From NCBI GenBank assembly GCA_002415135.1, contig DIBY01000025.1, positions 124,001 through 188,000 on the forward strand: a DNA stretch of 64,000 bases, given 5' to 3'. The DNA is from Flavobacteriales bacterium UBA5040. Lineage in GTDB: Bacteria; Bacteroidota; Bacteroidia; Flavobacteriales; Weeksellaceae. Within the stretch, counting starts at the first letter, position 1; each line of letters begins with the position of its first letter. Positions 8,626-17,128 of the stretch are shown piece by piece. The position numbers and the translations under genes were made by a program. The notes beneath the pieces were generated by a model that searched no databases, was not told the DNA's origin, and saw only the letters and a list, made by a program, of their open reading frames with translations.

Positions 8626-9804
8626 ATGAAAAAAATATCATTATTACTACTGGTTTTTTTTAGTGTCCTCACCTTTGCTCAGGGAATGAAATTTGAAGAA
8701 AACAAATCGTTCAAAGATCTACTGGCATTGGCTAAGAAAGAAAACAGATTGTTATTCTTAGATGCCTACACGACTTGGTGCGGACCTTGTAAAATGATGG
8801 CGAAAAATGTTTTCCCGCAGGAGAAAGTAGGCGAATTTTACAATGCTAATTTCATCAATTCTAAAATTGATATGGAAAAAGGCGAAGGTATCGACTTGGC
8901 GAAAAAATACAATGTTCGCGCCTATCCAACGTATCTCTTCATCAATGGTGACGGAGAATTAATTCACCGCGTGACTTCTTATTATGATGCACCAGAATTT
9001 ATTGAAGTTGGAAAAGATGCGATAGATCCGGCAAAACAAATGGGAGCGCTTAAAACTAAATTCGAAGCGGGAAATAAAGATCCTGAATTTTTAAAAAGTT
9101 TTATTAAAATATTTGCGTTTGCAGATCCAGAATTAGCGACAACCGCAGCGGCAAAATATTTTGCTGGTAAAAAATCAGAGCCTTTAAGTCAAGAAGATTT
9201 TTCTTTTTTGTTCTCGCTGACCAAAGACAGCAACTCGCCTCTTTATGGAGAATTTATTTCTCGTAAAGATGAAATGTTGAAAGTGATGCCCGAAGAAAAT
9301 TATAACAAAACGCTGAACACCTTTCAATTGAATTCTTTATTCAATAGTTCTTACGACAAGAAAACCAAAGTTTTTGATGAGAAAAAATATGTTGCTGAAG
9401 CGAGTAAAACCAAGTCGGAAAAAGAAGTGAGCACTTTGTTGTTAAAATCTAAAATTAGAGTTGCTGCTTTGAGTAAAGACAAAAATGAATACCAAAGATT
9501 ATCGATGGAATACTATAAAGATGGAAGCTCTCCTGAATTTACCTCAGAAGAATTAAATTCTATTTCATGGAACTTTTTCGAAAATGCTACGGAGAAAGTA
9601 AATTTAGATCACGCTTTACTTTGGGCAAAACAATCGGTGAAATTAGATGCAGCTTATGCGAATACCGATACGGTTGCTAATCTTTATTTTAAATTGGGAG
9701 ATAAAGCAAACGCAAAGATCTGGGCAACGAAAGCAATTGAATTAGCGAAAAAAGAAGGTGAGGAATATGCAGAAACTCAGGCCTTACTGGATAAAGTTAA
9801 ATAA
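8626..9804 (+). CDS. Secreted thioredoxin-fold protein
   Basis: A 392-residue exported protein with a clear signal peptide (residues 1-19, ending TFAQ). The thioredoxin domain (about 25-135) holds the active site WCGPC at residues 51-55 and the cis-proline region AYPTYLF. The remaining 250 residues are mostly helical, with a repeat-like end (DTVANLYFKLGDKANAKIWATKA) resembling a TPR unit. Such proteins reduce or isomerise disulphides in the periplasm; the partner is unknown. The gene stands alone between an AT-rich upstream region and a strong bidirectional terminator. Confidence 0.85.
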   Translation: MKKISLLLLVFFSVLTFAQGMKFEENKSFKDLLALAKKENRLLFLDAYTTWCGPCKMMAKNVFPQEKVGEFYNANFINSKIDMEKGEGIDLAKKYNVRAYPTYLFINGDGELIHRVTSYYDAPEFIEVGKDAIDPAKQMGALKTKFEAGNKDPEFLKSFIKIFAFADPELATTAAAKYFAGKKSEPLSQEDFSFLFSLTKDSNSPLYGEFISRKDEMLKVMPEENYNKTLNTFQLNSLFNSSYDKKTKVFDEKKYVAEASKTKSEKEVSTLLLKSKIRVAALSKDKNEYQRLSMEYYKDGSSPEFTSEELNSISWNFFENATEKVNLDHALLWAKQSVKLDAAYANTDTVANLYFKLGDKANAKIWATKAIELAKKEGEEYAETQALLDKVK

Positions 9805-9820
9805 AAATTTTCTTCTACAT

Positions 9821-9855
9821 ATAAAAAAGGATGCCTGCGAGCATCCTCTTTTATT
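9821..9855. terminator. Bidirectional intrinsic terminator
   Basis: The stem AGGATGC (9828-9834) pairs with GCATCCT (9841-9847) around a six-base loop, with A-rich sequence before and T-rich sequence after. It lies between two convergent genes (thioredoxin-fold and GH25) and can serve both. Confidence 0.85.
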
Positions 9856-10717
9856 AGTCTAAAGTCAATCTTTTCAGCGACCAAAGATTTCCGTTATAAA
9901 CATTCAAATCTACTTTGGTGTTGATTCCGTAAACGATTCCATTCTCCGTGAATTGCCAGATTTTCCACTCGCTGTCGGGCGTAGGTTGCGGAACATTATT
10001 ATAGTTGGCCAACCATAGTGGATAATCATCAAACTCCCCTTTCAGAAAATCTTTGTGGTAATGATAATAGCTATAGATAATCGGTTTTACGCCGTACGCT
10101 TCTTCCACGATCCGACACCAGATCTTTAAATCTTCTACGAGTTTTTTCGTTGATTTTCTTCTCGGTATTTTTTCAATATCTAAAATCGGCGGTAAATCTC
10201 CAGCTTCTAATTTCACATTAGCCAGGAAATTATTGGCTTGCATTATTGGATCTTCGTCGGCTCTGTAAAAATGATAGGCACCTCGAACTAAGTCGTGCTT
10301 TTTGGCTAAAGTCCAGAATTCATCAAAATGTTTATCTGAAGATTTATTGCCCATCGTTGCCCGAAGGACTACAAATTCTATCGGAATAGCGCGGTTTCCT
10401 ACGCTTAAACTATCCCAGGTAATATCTTCTTTTCTTTGATAATGAGAAACATCGATCCCAAAAGTTTTATCGGCATAATCACCGATGATGCGGTTGATTC
10501 TATTTTCCTCTTTTTCAGAATTCGATAATTTCTTGTGGTCGAACTTATTGAAATACATAGCGTAATAAAAAGAGATTTTCTGCTTTAAATAAAATCCTGT
10601 CCCCAATAAAGCCAGCGCTAAAAACAGCAATAAAATCTCACGGCGCAACAGAAAATGTCTCTTGCGCTTCTTGTGAATTTTTCGGGTTGTTTTTCTTTTA
10701 ACAGTTCTCTTCGCCAT
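9854..10717 (-). CDS. Glycoside hydrolase family 25 (lysozyme-like) membrane-anchored protein
   Basis: A 287-residue protein. A very basic N-terminus (MAKRTVKRKTTRKIHKKRKR) and one membrane helix (about residues 25-42) precede a periplasmic GH25 domain (about 80-280), with FGIDVSHYQ at its start and the catalytic-site stretch PPILDIEKI, then WLANYNN and WQFTENGIV. GH25 enzymes cleave the MurNAc-GlcNAc bond of peptidoglycan. The frame runs upstream to a TTG at 10795, but a perfect -7 element (10724-10731) sits just six bases before the ATG at 10717, so that ATG is the start and the mRNA is probably leaderless. Confidence 0.9.
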   Translation of the reverse strand: MAKRTVKRKTTRKIHKKRKRHFLLRREILLLFLALALLGTGFYLKQKISFYYAMYFNKFDHKKLSNSEKEENRINRIIGDYADKTFGIDVSHYQRKEDITWDSLSVGNRAIPIEFVVLRATMGNKSSDKHFDEFWTLAKKHDLVRGAYHFYRADEDPIMQANNFLANVKLEAGDLPPILDIEKIPRRKSTKKLVEDLKIWCRIVEEAYGVKPIIYSYYHYHKDFLKGEFDDYPLWLANYNNVPQPTPDSEWKIWQFTENGIVYGINTKVDLNVYNGNLWSLKRLTLD

Positions 10718-10723
10718 GGTTTG

Positions 10724-10731
10724 CAAAAATA
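10724..10731 (-). promoter_or_regulatory. -7 promoter element of the GH25 gene, abutting the start codon
   Basis: TATTTTTG on the minus strand is followed by six bases and then ATG. With the usual spacing, the first transcribed base would be the A of the start codon. No clear -33 element. Confidence 0.55.
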
Positions 10732-10854
10732 GATTTTTTAGTCCTAAAAAACGATGAAAATTAGTGACATCAATTCTGAGAAAACAAAAAATCAATTCAA
10801 ATTATTTAAAAAAATTATTTAGAAAATTTCATAACTTCACTTCAAATTAAATTC

Positions 10855-11655
10855 ATGAAAAAAATCCTGCAAATTTCGACTTTACTTTTAATCACGTTCT
10901 TCTATGGACAGCAAGTTTCGGATTATCAATATATTTATATTCCAGAAAAATTCAATGATCAAGATGTTAATAAATATGGTTTAAATGATCTGCTTCAATT
11001 GAAATTAAAACAGAAAAAATTTACCGTAATTACTGAAAGTAAAGAAAATTGGCCGGCAGAATTATTGCAAAACCCGTGTCAGATTCTTACCGCTGATTTA
11101 TTGAACACCAGTAATATGTTTAAAAATAAACTTAAAGTTGAGTTCAAAAATTGCGACAATAAAACGATTGGCTCAGTGGATGGCATCTCTTCTATAAAAG
11201 AATTTGAACCTGGTATGCGGGAAGCTTTAGAAGTTGTAGCTAAACAAATTCCAATGTCAGCGCCTGTTGAAAAATCAATAACTCTTAAAAAAGAAGAAGC
11301 AACAAATCAAGTAGAAATTGTAAAAAAAGATTCACCTCTTGTAGCGGAAACTAAAAAAGCACAGATTGTTCCGGCTCCAAAAACAGAAGCAACGGCCAGT
11401 CAAAAAGCAGAAGTTTATAACAACGGTTCTTTAACATTGAACAGAATTTTTCTGGCTAATGGCGAATTCATTTTAGTCAATCCGAATAATTCAGTTCCTT
11501 ACGCGACTTTTAAACCTTCTACTAAAAAAGAAGTTTACAGAGTTCAATTAGGAAATGGAACTTCAACTCTGGGTTATCTGGAAGATGGAAAAATAGTTGT
11601 TGAGCTCGCCAACTCTGACGGAAGTTTTAGAAAGGAAATTTTTACCAAGAAGTAA
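10855..11655 (+). CDS. Secreted protein of unknown function
   Basis: A 266-residue protein with a signal peptide (about residues 1-18, MKKILQISTLLLITFFYG, then QQ). The first half (20-140) looks like a compact domain; the middle (about 145-185) is a Lys/Glu/Ala/Pro-rich linker; the last 75 residues read like a small beta domain (GSLTLNRIFLANGEFILVNPNN...). I recognise no family. It ends three bases from the stop of uvrC on the other strand, so the two genes converge without an evident terminator. Confidence 0.7.
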   Translation: MKKILQISTLLLITFFYGQQVSDYQYIYIPEKFNDQDVNKYGLNDLLQLKLKQKKFTVITESKENWPAELLQNPCQILTADLLNTSNMFKNKLKVEFKNCDNKTIGSVDGISSIKEFEPGMREALEVVAKQIPMSAPVEKSITLKKEEATNQVEIVKKDSPLVAETKKAQIVPAPKTEATASQKAEVYNNGSLTLNRIFLANGEFILVNPNNSVPYATFKPSTKKEVYRVQLGNGTSTLGYLEDGKIVVELANSDGSFRKEIFTKK

Positions 11656-11658
11656 ATT

Positions 11659-13452
11659 TTAGTTCGGATTAAAATATTCCCAAACCACTTTCCCTTTAGA
11701 CTTACCTAGAATCTCTTCTAAAGTTTCTAAATTCGATTCTTTAACCCGCTTCACGGATTTTAGTTTTTGAAGCAACAATTCGACGGTCTTTTCTCCGACT
11801 CCGGGAATTCCGTCGAGTTCAGATTTAATGGTAGAATTTGTTCTGCGCGCGCGATGATGTTTCACGCCAAAACGGTGGGATTCATCCCGAACTCTTTGCA
11901 GGATTTTTAGCGTCTCTGACTTTTTATCAAGATATAACGGAATCGAATCTTCGGGGAAGTAAATTTCTTCGAGTCTTTTTGCAATTCCGATGATGGTAAT
12001 TTTACCGTATAAACCAAGCAGCTTCAAACTTTTTACGGCAGAAGATAATTGACCTTTTCCACCATCGATCAAGATCAATTGCGGCAAATCATCGCCTTCG
12101 TCCAACAACCTTTTGTAGCGGCGGTAGATCACTTCTTCCATCGTTTTATAATCGTCAGGACCAACAACGGTTTTGGGATGAAAAATCCGGTAATCAGCTT
12201 TGCTGGGTTTACCATCTTTAAAAACGACACACGCCGAAACAGGATTTGTTCCCTGAATATTGGAGTTGTCAAAACCTTCGATATGTCTTGGTTCGGTTGG
12301 CATTCGCAGCAGTTTCTGCATTTCTGCCATGATCCGGTTCGTATGTCTTTCGGGATCAACAATCTGAACCTGCTTCAATTTCTCAACACGGTATTCTTTG
12401 GCGTTTTTTTCAGAAAGTTCAATGATTCGTTTTTTGTCGCCCACTTTAGGAACGATCAACTTTACATTCGGAATTTCTAAGGTTAAATGAAAAGGAATCA
12501 GAATTTCTTTCGATTCAGAATTAAATTTCTGACGAATTTCAATCATGGCTTCTTCCAAAATATCTTCATCAGATTCTTCCAAAATCTTTTTAATTTCTGT
12601 AGTAAAACTTTGAATAATATTTCCGTTCTGAATTTTGAAATAATTAATGTAAGCTGCAGTTTCATCACTTGTCATACCGAAAACATCAACATCATCAATA
12701 TTTGGATTTACGACGGTATGTTTGTGCTGGTAATCTTCGAGTAAATCGATTCGCTCCTTAATTGCCTGTGCATTTTCAAATTCTAAATTTTGTGCAAAAG
12801 CCGTCATTTGATTGATCAAATATTCCTTCGCAGTTCGGAAATCTCCTTTTACAATTCCACGGATTGCGTCGATCTTTCGATCATAACTTTCTTTCATTTC
12901 CAGCATTTCACACGGACCTTCACAATTTTTAATATGATATTCCAAGCAAACTTTATATTTTCCTTCTGCAATTTTTTTCGGCGAAAGATTCAGATTACAA
13001 GTTCTGATCTTATAAAGATGTTTGATGGTATCCAATAAAACCTTAGCTGGTCGAACTTTGGCATAAGGACCGAAATATTCCGAACCGTCCTTTATCTTGG
13101 TTCTTGTTAAAAAAACACGCGGGAAATCTTCATTTTTAATACAGATCCACGGATAGGTTTTGTCATCTTTGAGCATGACATTGTAAAATGGCTGATGCTC
13201 TTTAATTAAATTGTTCTCCAGCAAAAGTGCGTCGTATTCACTATTTACGACGGTAGTTTCTAGTCGAAAAATTTTACTGACCATAATTCGGGTTCGGTAA
13301 CCCGCCTGGTTTTTATTAAAATAGGAAAGAACTCTGTTCTTCAAATTCTTGGCTTTACCAACGTAGAGTAAATTTCCGTTTTTATCATAGTATCGATAAA
13401 CTCCCGGATCGGTTGGCAAAGTTTTCAGTTGAAGTTCGAGGTCAGCATTCAT
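11659..13452 (-). CDS. uvrC: Excinuclease ABC subunit C
   Basis: UvrC makes the two incisions flanking a DNA lesion in nucleotide excision repair. At 597 residues it has the normal length. In order: an N-terminal GIY-YIG nuclease domain (GVYRYYDKNG...LYVGKAKNLKNRVLSYF, residues about 16-50), a cysteine-containing segment, a UVR domain near residues 200-240 (for binding UvrB), the RNase-H-like endonuclease domain (GFDNSNIQGTNPVSACVVF, then LILIDGGKGQ), and a C-terminal helix-hairpin-helix (LDGIPGVGEKTVELLL). The -7 element ends four bases before the ATG, again suggesting a near-leaderless mRNA. Confidence 0.97.
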   Translation of the reverse strand: MNADLELQLKTLPTDPGVYRYYDKNGNLLYVGKAKNLKNRVLSYFNKNQAGYRTRIMVSKIFRLETTVVNSEYDALLLENNLIKEHQPFYNVMLKDDKTYPWICIKNEDFPRVFLTRTKIKDGSEYFGPYAKVRPAKVLLDTIKHLYKIRTCNLNLSPKKIAEGKYKVCLEYHIKNCEGPCEMLEMKESYDRKIDAIRGIVKGDFRTAKEYLINQMTAFAQNLEFENAQAIKERIDLLEDYQHKHTVVNPNIDDVDVFGMTSDETAAYINYFKIQNGNIIQSFTTEIKKILEESDEDILEEAMIEIRQKFNSESKEILIPFHLTLEIPNVKLIVPKVGDKKRIIELSEKNAKEYRVEKLKQVQIVDPERHTNRIMAEMQKLLRMPTEPRHIEGFDNSNIQGTNPVSACVVFKDGKPSKADYRIFHPKTVVGPDDYKTMEEVIYRRYKRLLDEGDDLPQLILIDGGKGQLSSAVKSLKLLGLYGKITIIGIAKRLEEIYFPEDSIPLYLDKKSETLKILQRVRDESHRFGVKHHRARRTNSTIKSELDGIPGVGEKTVELLLQKLKSVKRVKESNLETLEEILGKSKGKVVWEYFNPN

Positions 13453-13456
13453 GAAG

Positions 13457-13464
13457 CAAAAATA
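13457..13464 (-). promoter_or_regulatory. -7 promoter element of uvrC
   Basis: TATTTTTG on the minus strand, ending four bases before the uvrC ATG. No convincing -33 element. Confidence 0.45.
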
Positions 13465-13500
13465 CGGATTTGCTTTGTAAAAAGGAACTGCTAAAAATAA

Positions 13501-13530
13501 AACCAGTCTGCCAAAATTGACAGACTGGTT
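13501..13530 (-). terminator. Terminator of the NMO-like gene
   Basis: AACCAGTCTG (13501-13510) and CAGACTGGTT (13521-13530) form a perfect ten-base-pair stem with a ten-base loop. On the minus strand it is followed by TTTATTTTTA. It lies downstream of the gene at 13606-15420. Confidence 0.8.
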
Positions 13531-13605
13531 TAATATAAGGTCTTCAACGCGAATAAAATACTAGAAATTTCTAATACAATGTTCGCAAAGAAATTTTTAA
13601 ATAAT

Positions 13606-15420
13606 TTAGGCTTTTACATTTTCAGGGATTTCAATACAACTGATTTTGTTTTTGTAATCTGCCAATTGAACTTGAACAACATTCAAATTATTCTTAAAAA
13701 AAGAAGTTTCTGCAAATAATTTCTCATAATAATTTACACCTTCAATCAAATTATTTTTAAAGGTTTTCCATTTTTTAGTTTGAGCATTGGTGAAACTTTC
13801 AGAGAATTCGTCGATTTCGTTTTTCAAATATTCTACATACATTTTCAACTCATTCACAAAAATATTCGGACGGTTCAGTTCATGCATTACGTTTTCATTT
13901 CCGTAAATATGTTTCACCATGTCAGAAAGAGAAACTTCTTTATCGAAATAGGCTAAATTAGGACCTGGACAAACCACAACACCTTGCTTTTCTCCTTTAA
14001 TTGGAATCTCACTTTCCAAATAAGAAGAGTTAACCAATCCAACACAAAGGCAAGATTTTTCGGTAATTTTCGTTTTCCTTTTGTCGTATTCTTTTAAGGT
14101 GATATCCTCTTTCACTTCTTCCAAATCTTTCAGCTTTACCGTTTGATATTTTCGGGATGCCGTGCAGATTCCTTCGGGACCAAACTCTTTACTCAAAGCC
14201 AAATATTTTTTAGGACAAGAGCTTCCGGCTTTTTCTTTATTGATTTTTTCCTGTTTGAAAAACTCATTCGTACTTCCTTTAACGGTGTTGAACGGAATTC
14301 CAAGTGGTGAAATATTGCTAAGATAGAAATCTTCTTCTTTTGATTTTGACAATAAATCGCGCGTTTCTTTATCTACAGAAGTCGCTTCTGGAACCAGTAA
14401 AAAAGGTGAACCCCAACCAATACTGTCGACTTTATAATTCTCCAATAAAAACTCGTGTTCTTCTGCGGTTCCTACTCCACCCTGAACGGTGATTTTCATT
14501 TCTAAAGGTTGTACAGGAACAGGAATTTCTTTTTGAGTCAAAGCGTTCACCATTAATTCATGTGCAGATGCAATCAGTTCGTTTTTCTTTTGTTTGAATT
14601 CCTCCATAATTGGACCGAGCAATAAACCATCAGTGGCAAAAGCGTGTCCTCCACAGTTTAAGCCAGATTCTACCCGGTATTCAGAAACCCAAAGTCCTTT
14701 TTTTGCTAAGAAATTCCCCTGAATCATTGCTGACCTAAAATCACTTACTTTCAAAATAATTTTCTTTTTTAATTCTCTCTTTTCATTTGGAAAAAAATCT
14801 GGAAAAGACTCGAAGTAACTGTACAATCTCGGATTCATTCCCGCAGAAAGTACGATAGAAGAAGACAGTTTACTATTGGCAAATCCTCTTAGAGAAACGT
14901 GCGCGTCATTAAACATCACGGGCAGTTGTTCGCCTTTTACGAAATTATCTTTATCTACTTTAGTCATGACATTTACGTCGATGCTTCCAGGAGAAAGATG
15001 ATTTTCTAGATAGTTTCGAACGTTTTCAGTGAAGTTCTCTTTTTGTTCTACCAGGTTTTCCAAACCTTTTTTAAGATCTGATTTGCTGGGAAGCATCTCA
15101 ATATATTCACTCAATGCCTCTTTGCTTTTGCTTAGCTCCTGCTTGAAGTTTTCAAATTTCACATTTACCACGTCTTGCACCATGTCGAGATAGGCAGTAA
15201 TTCGTTTTGCCCGGTAATCTTCAATTTTATTAGAGATTTCGGTGTAACTTAAATTATTTCGTTTATGATAGAGACTATTCATCTTTTCGATAATCTCGTC
15301 ATCAATAATGGAAATCACGGAGGAAATTCCATATTGAGCAACTCTGATCGGACTGTCGATCGTATACGCCAATCCCATTACCGGAATGTGGAAATTGTGT
15401 GCTGGTATTTTATTATTCAT
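13606..15420 (-). CDS. Nitronate-monooxygenase-like FMN protein with cysteine cluster, function unknown
   Basis: A 604-residue cytoplasmic protein with no signal or membrane segment. Two motifs resemble FMN-dependent TIM-barrel enzymes of the nitronate monooxygenase/FabK group: NCGGHAF at residues 255-261 (usual form AGGH) and GGVGTAEEHEFL from residue 314 (phosphate-binding loop), followed by IGWGSPFLL. The N-terminus IPVMGLAYTIDSPIRVAQYG also fits the barrel's first strand. Added to this are cysteines C402, C419, C457, C459 and C484, which could hold an iron-sulfur or zinc site, a helical insert at about 85-140, and a helical C-terminus. This is roughly 250 residues longer than ordinary nitronate monooxygenases. 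It is divergent from the histidine ammonia-lyase gene. Function not assigned. Confidence 0.65.
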   Translation of the reverse strand: MNNKIPAHNFHIPVMGLAYTIDSPIRVAQYGISSVISIIDDEIIEKMNSLYHKRNNLSYTEISNKIEDYRAKRITAYLDMVQDVVNVKFENFKQELSKSKEALSEYIEMLPSKSDLKKGLENLVEQKENFTENVRNYLENHLSPGSIDVNVMTKVDKDNFVKGEQLPVMFNDAHVSLRGFANSKLSSSIVLSAGMNPRLYSYFESFPDFFPNEKRELKKKIILKVSDFRSAMIQGNFLAKKGLWVSEYRVESGLNCGGHAFATDGLLLGPIMEEFKQKKNELIASAHELMVNALTQKEIPVPVQPLEMKITVQGGVGTAEEHEFLLENYKVDSIGWGSPFLLVPEATSVDKETRDLLSKSKEEDFYLSNISPLGIPFNTVKGSTNEFFKQEKINKEKAGSSCPKKYLALSKEFGPEGICTASRKYQTVKLKDLEEVKEDITLKEYDKRKTKITEKSCLCVGLVNSSYLESEIPIKGEKQGVVVCPGPNLAYFDKEVSLSDMVKHIYGNENVMHELNRPNIFVNELKMYVEYLKNEIDEFSESFTNAQTKKWKTFKNNLIEGVNYYEKLFAETSFFKNNLNVVQVQLADYKNKISCIEIPENVKA

Positions 15421-15555
15421 AATATTTAAAGGTCTGTTTATAATTAAATAACTTTCAAAATTATAATTAACTTTTTAATTATGTATAGGATAATAATCAT
15501 AAACTCTTTCTTTTTTTTATGACTTTTATCAGTAAAAAAAAAAGAAAAACATCCT

Positions 15556-15587
15556 TTTGGACAACCTCTTAAAAAGCCGTAATTTTA
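15556..15587 (+). promoter_or_regulatory. Probable promoter of hutH
   Basis: TTTG at 15556-15559 and TAATTTTA at 15580-15587 (one mismatch to TAnnTTTG) are separated by 20 bases. The predicted mRNA start is about ten bases before the hutH ATG. Confidence 0.4.
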
Positions 15588-15602
15588 AAAAAATTCTTTT
15601 CA

Positions 15603-17093
15603 ATGAAAATTTACGGAGTCGATACTTTTACGATCAAAGATATCATGGCGATTTTGAAAAATCCCAAAAATGCAAAACTCAACAAAGAAGCAAAACAAAA
15701 GATTCTGAGATCTCAGAAAAATGTGCAGCAAATCGTTGCTTCAGACCGAACGGTTTACGGCATCAACACTGGGTTTGGTCCATTGTGCGATGTGAAAATT
15801 TCAGAAGCAGAAACCGCTTTACTTCAGCATAATTTAATTATTTCGCACGCTGTTGGAGTTGGGAAACCGATTGCAAAAGATTATTCGAGAGTGATGATGA
15901 TCGCTAAAATTCACGCTTTATCAAAAGGTTTTTCAGGAGTTTCACTGGAAGTGATTGAAAGATTAGCGGTCATGCTGGAAAAAGATATTATTCCTGTGGT
16001 GCCGGAACAAGGTTCTGTAGGTGCTTCGGGAGATCTGGCTCCATTGGCTCATCTGGTTTTACCACTATTGGGTTTAGGTAAAGTTTGGCAAAAAAATGAA
16101 ATTCAGGAAACGGCGAAAGTTTTAAAAAAGCACGGACTTGCGCCTTTGCAACTCGGCCCGAAAGAAGGTTTAGGTTTAATTAATGGAACGCAGTTTATTT
16201 TAGCACACTCGATTCTGGGTTTAAATAAATTTAAATATCTCCTGGATCTGGCAGATCTGACCGCCGCGGTGAGTTTAGAAGCCTATCGGGGTTCAGCCAG
16301 TCCTTTTAAGAAAGAACTTCATGATATTCGCCCTTTTGATGGCAGTAGAAAAGTAGCCTCGAGAATGCGAAAATTTCTCAATGATTCTGATAATTTAAAA
16401 AGTCATGAATTCTGTGACCGTGTTCAGGATCCGTATTCGATGCGTTGTGTTCCGCAGGTTCATGGAGCGAGCAGAAATGCTTACGAACATTTAAAACATT
16501 TGACCGAAACTGAGTTGAATTCTGTCACCGATAATCCTATTGTATTAAGTGCCGAAGAATCGATTTCCGGCGGTAATTTCCACGGACAGTTATTGGCTTT
16601 GCCTTTAGATTATGCCACTTTAGCCGTAGCAGAACTGGGTAATATTTCTGACCGAAGAAGTTATCTTTTATTAGAAGGAAAATATGGGTTACCAAGATTA
16701 TTGACGGAAAGCTCTGGATTAAATTCTGGCTTTATGATTCCCCAATATACTTCTGCAGCCTTGGTTACGGAAAATAAAACTTTGTGTTTCCCTGCTTCTG
16801 CAGATTCGATTCCGACGAGTTTAGGGCAGGAAGATCATGTTTCGATGGGAAGTATTTCTGGTAGAAAATTCAATCAGGTTTTAGGAAATTTAGAAAATAT
16901 TCTTTCGGTGGAACTTATGTTTGGGGCCCAAGGATTAGAATTTAGACGTCCAGCAAAATGTTCAAAATATGTTGAAAGTGCTTACGCATTAATCCGAACT
17001 AAAGTAGCAAAATTAGAAAATGACCGATTGATCGGTGAAGATATGTTGGCGATCGCGGATTTAATCAGAGAGCGAAAATTTAAAGTGCAGTAA
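15603..17093 (+). CDS. hutH: Histidine ammonia-lyase family enzyme
   Basis: A 496-residue member of the MIO-dependent aromatic amino-acid lyases. The self-made MIO cofactor arises from Ala141-Ser142-Gly143 in GSVGASGDLAPLAH. Tyr52 in VYGINTGFG matches the catalytic tyrosine. Ser81-His82 (LIISHAVGVG) and the late QEDHVSMG point to histidine rather than tyrosine or phenylalanine as substrate. The reaction gives trans-urocanate and ammonia. The gene stands apart from hutU/hutI, none of which are in the window, so it may work outside a classical histidine-degradation operon; a role in making an aryl-acid precursor (for example for flexirubin-type pigments, where related lyases act) cannot be ruled out. 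A terminator-like structure was not found after it. Confidence 0.88.
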   Translation: MKIYGVDTFTIKDIMAILKNPKNAKLNKEAKQKILRSQKNVQQIVASDRTVYGINTGFGPLCDVKISEAETALLQHNLIISHAVGVGKPIAKDYSRVMMIAKIHALSKGFSGVSLEVIERLAVMLEKDIIPVVPEQGSVGASGDLAPLAHLVLPLLGLGKVWQKNEIQETAKVLKKHGLAPLQLGPKEGLGLINGTQFILAHSILGLNKFKYLLDLADLTAAVSLEAYRGSASPFKKELHDIRPFDGSRKVASRMRKFLNDSDNLKSHEFCDRVQDPYSMRCVPQVHGASRNAYEHLKHLTETELNSVTDNPIVLSAEESISGGNFHGQLLALPLDYATLAVAELGNISDRRSYLLLEGKYGLPRLLTESSGLNSGFMIPQYTSAALVTENKTLCFPASADSIPTSLGQEDHVSMGSISGRKFNQVLGNLENILSVELMFGAQGLEFRRPAKCSKYVESAYALIRTKVAKLENDRLIGEDMLAIADLIRERKFKVQ

Positions 17094-17128
17094 AAATAAA
17101 ATAGATCATCAAATCAGGCTTTCAATTC

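Noticed and set aside
12049..12480. 143-codon open frame on the plus strand inside uvrC
   Set aside because: Antisense to conserved UvrC domains; Phe-rich composition typical of a shadow frame.
15438..15470. Direct repeat TTATAATTAA (15438-15447 and 15461-15470) upstream of the NMO-like gene
   Set aside because: Pure A/T words are expected by chance in this AT-rich gap; no dyad or conserved promoter element supports it.
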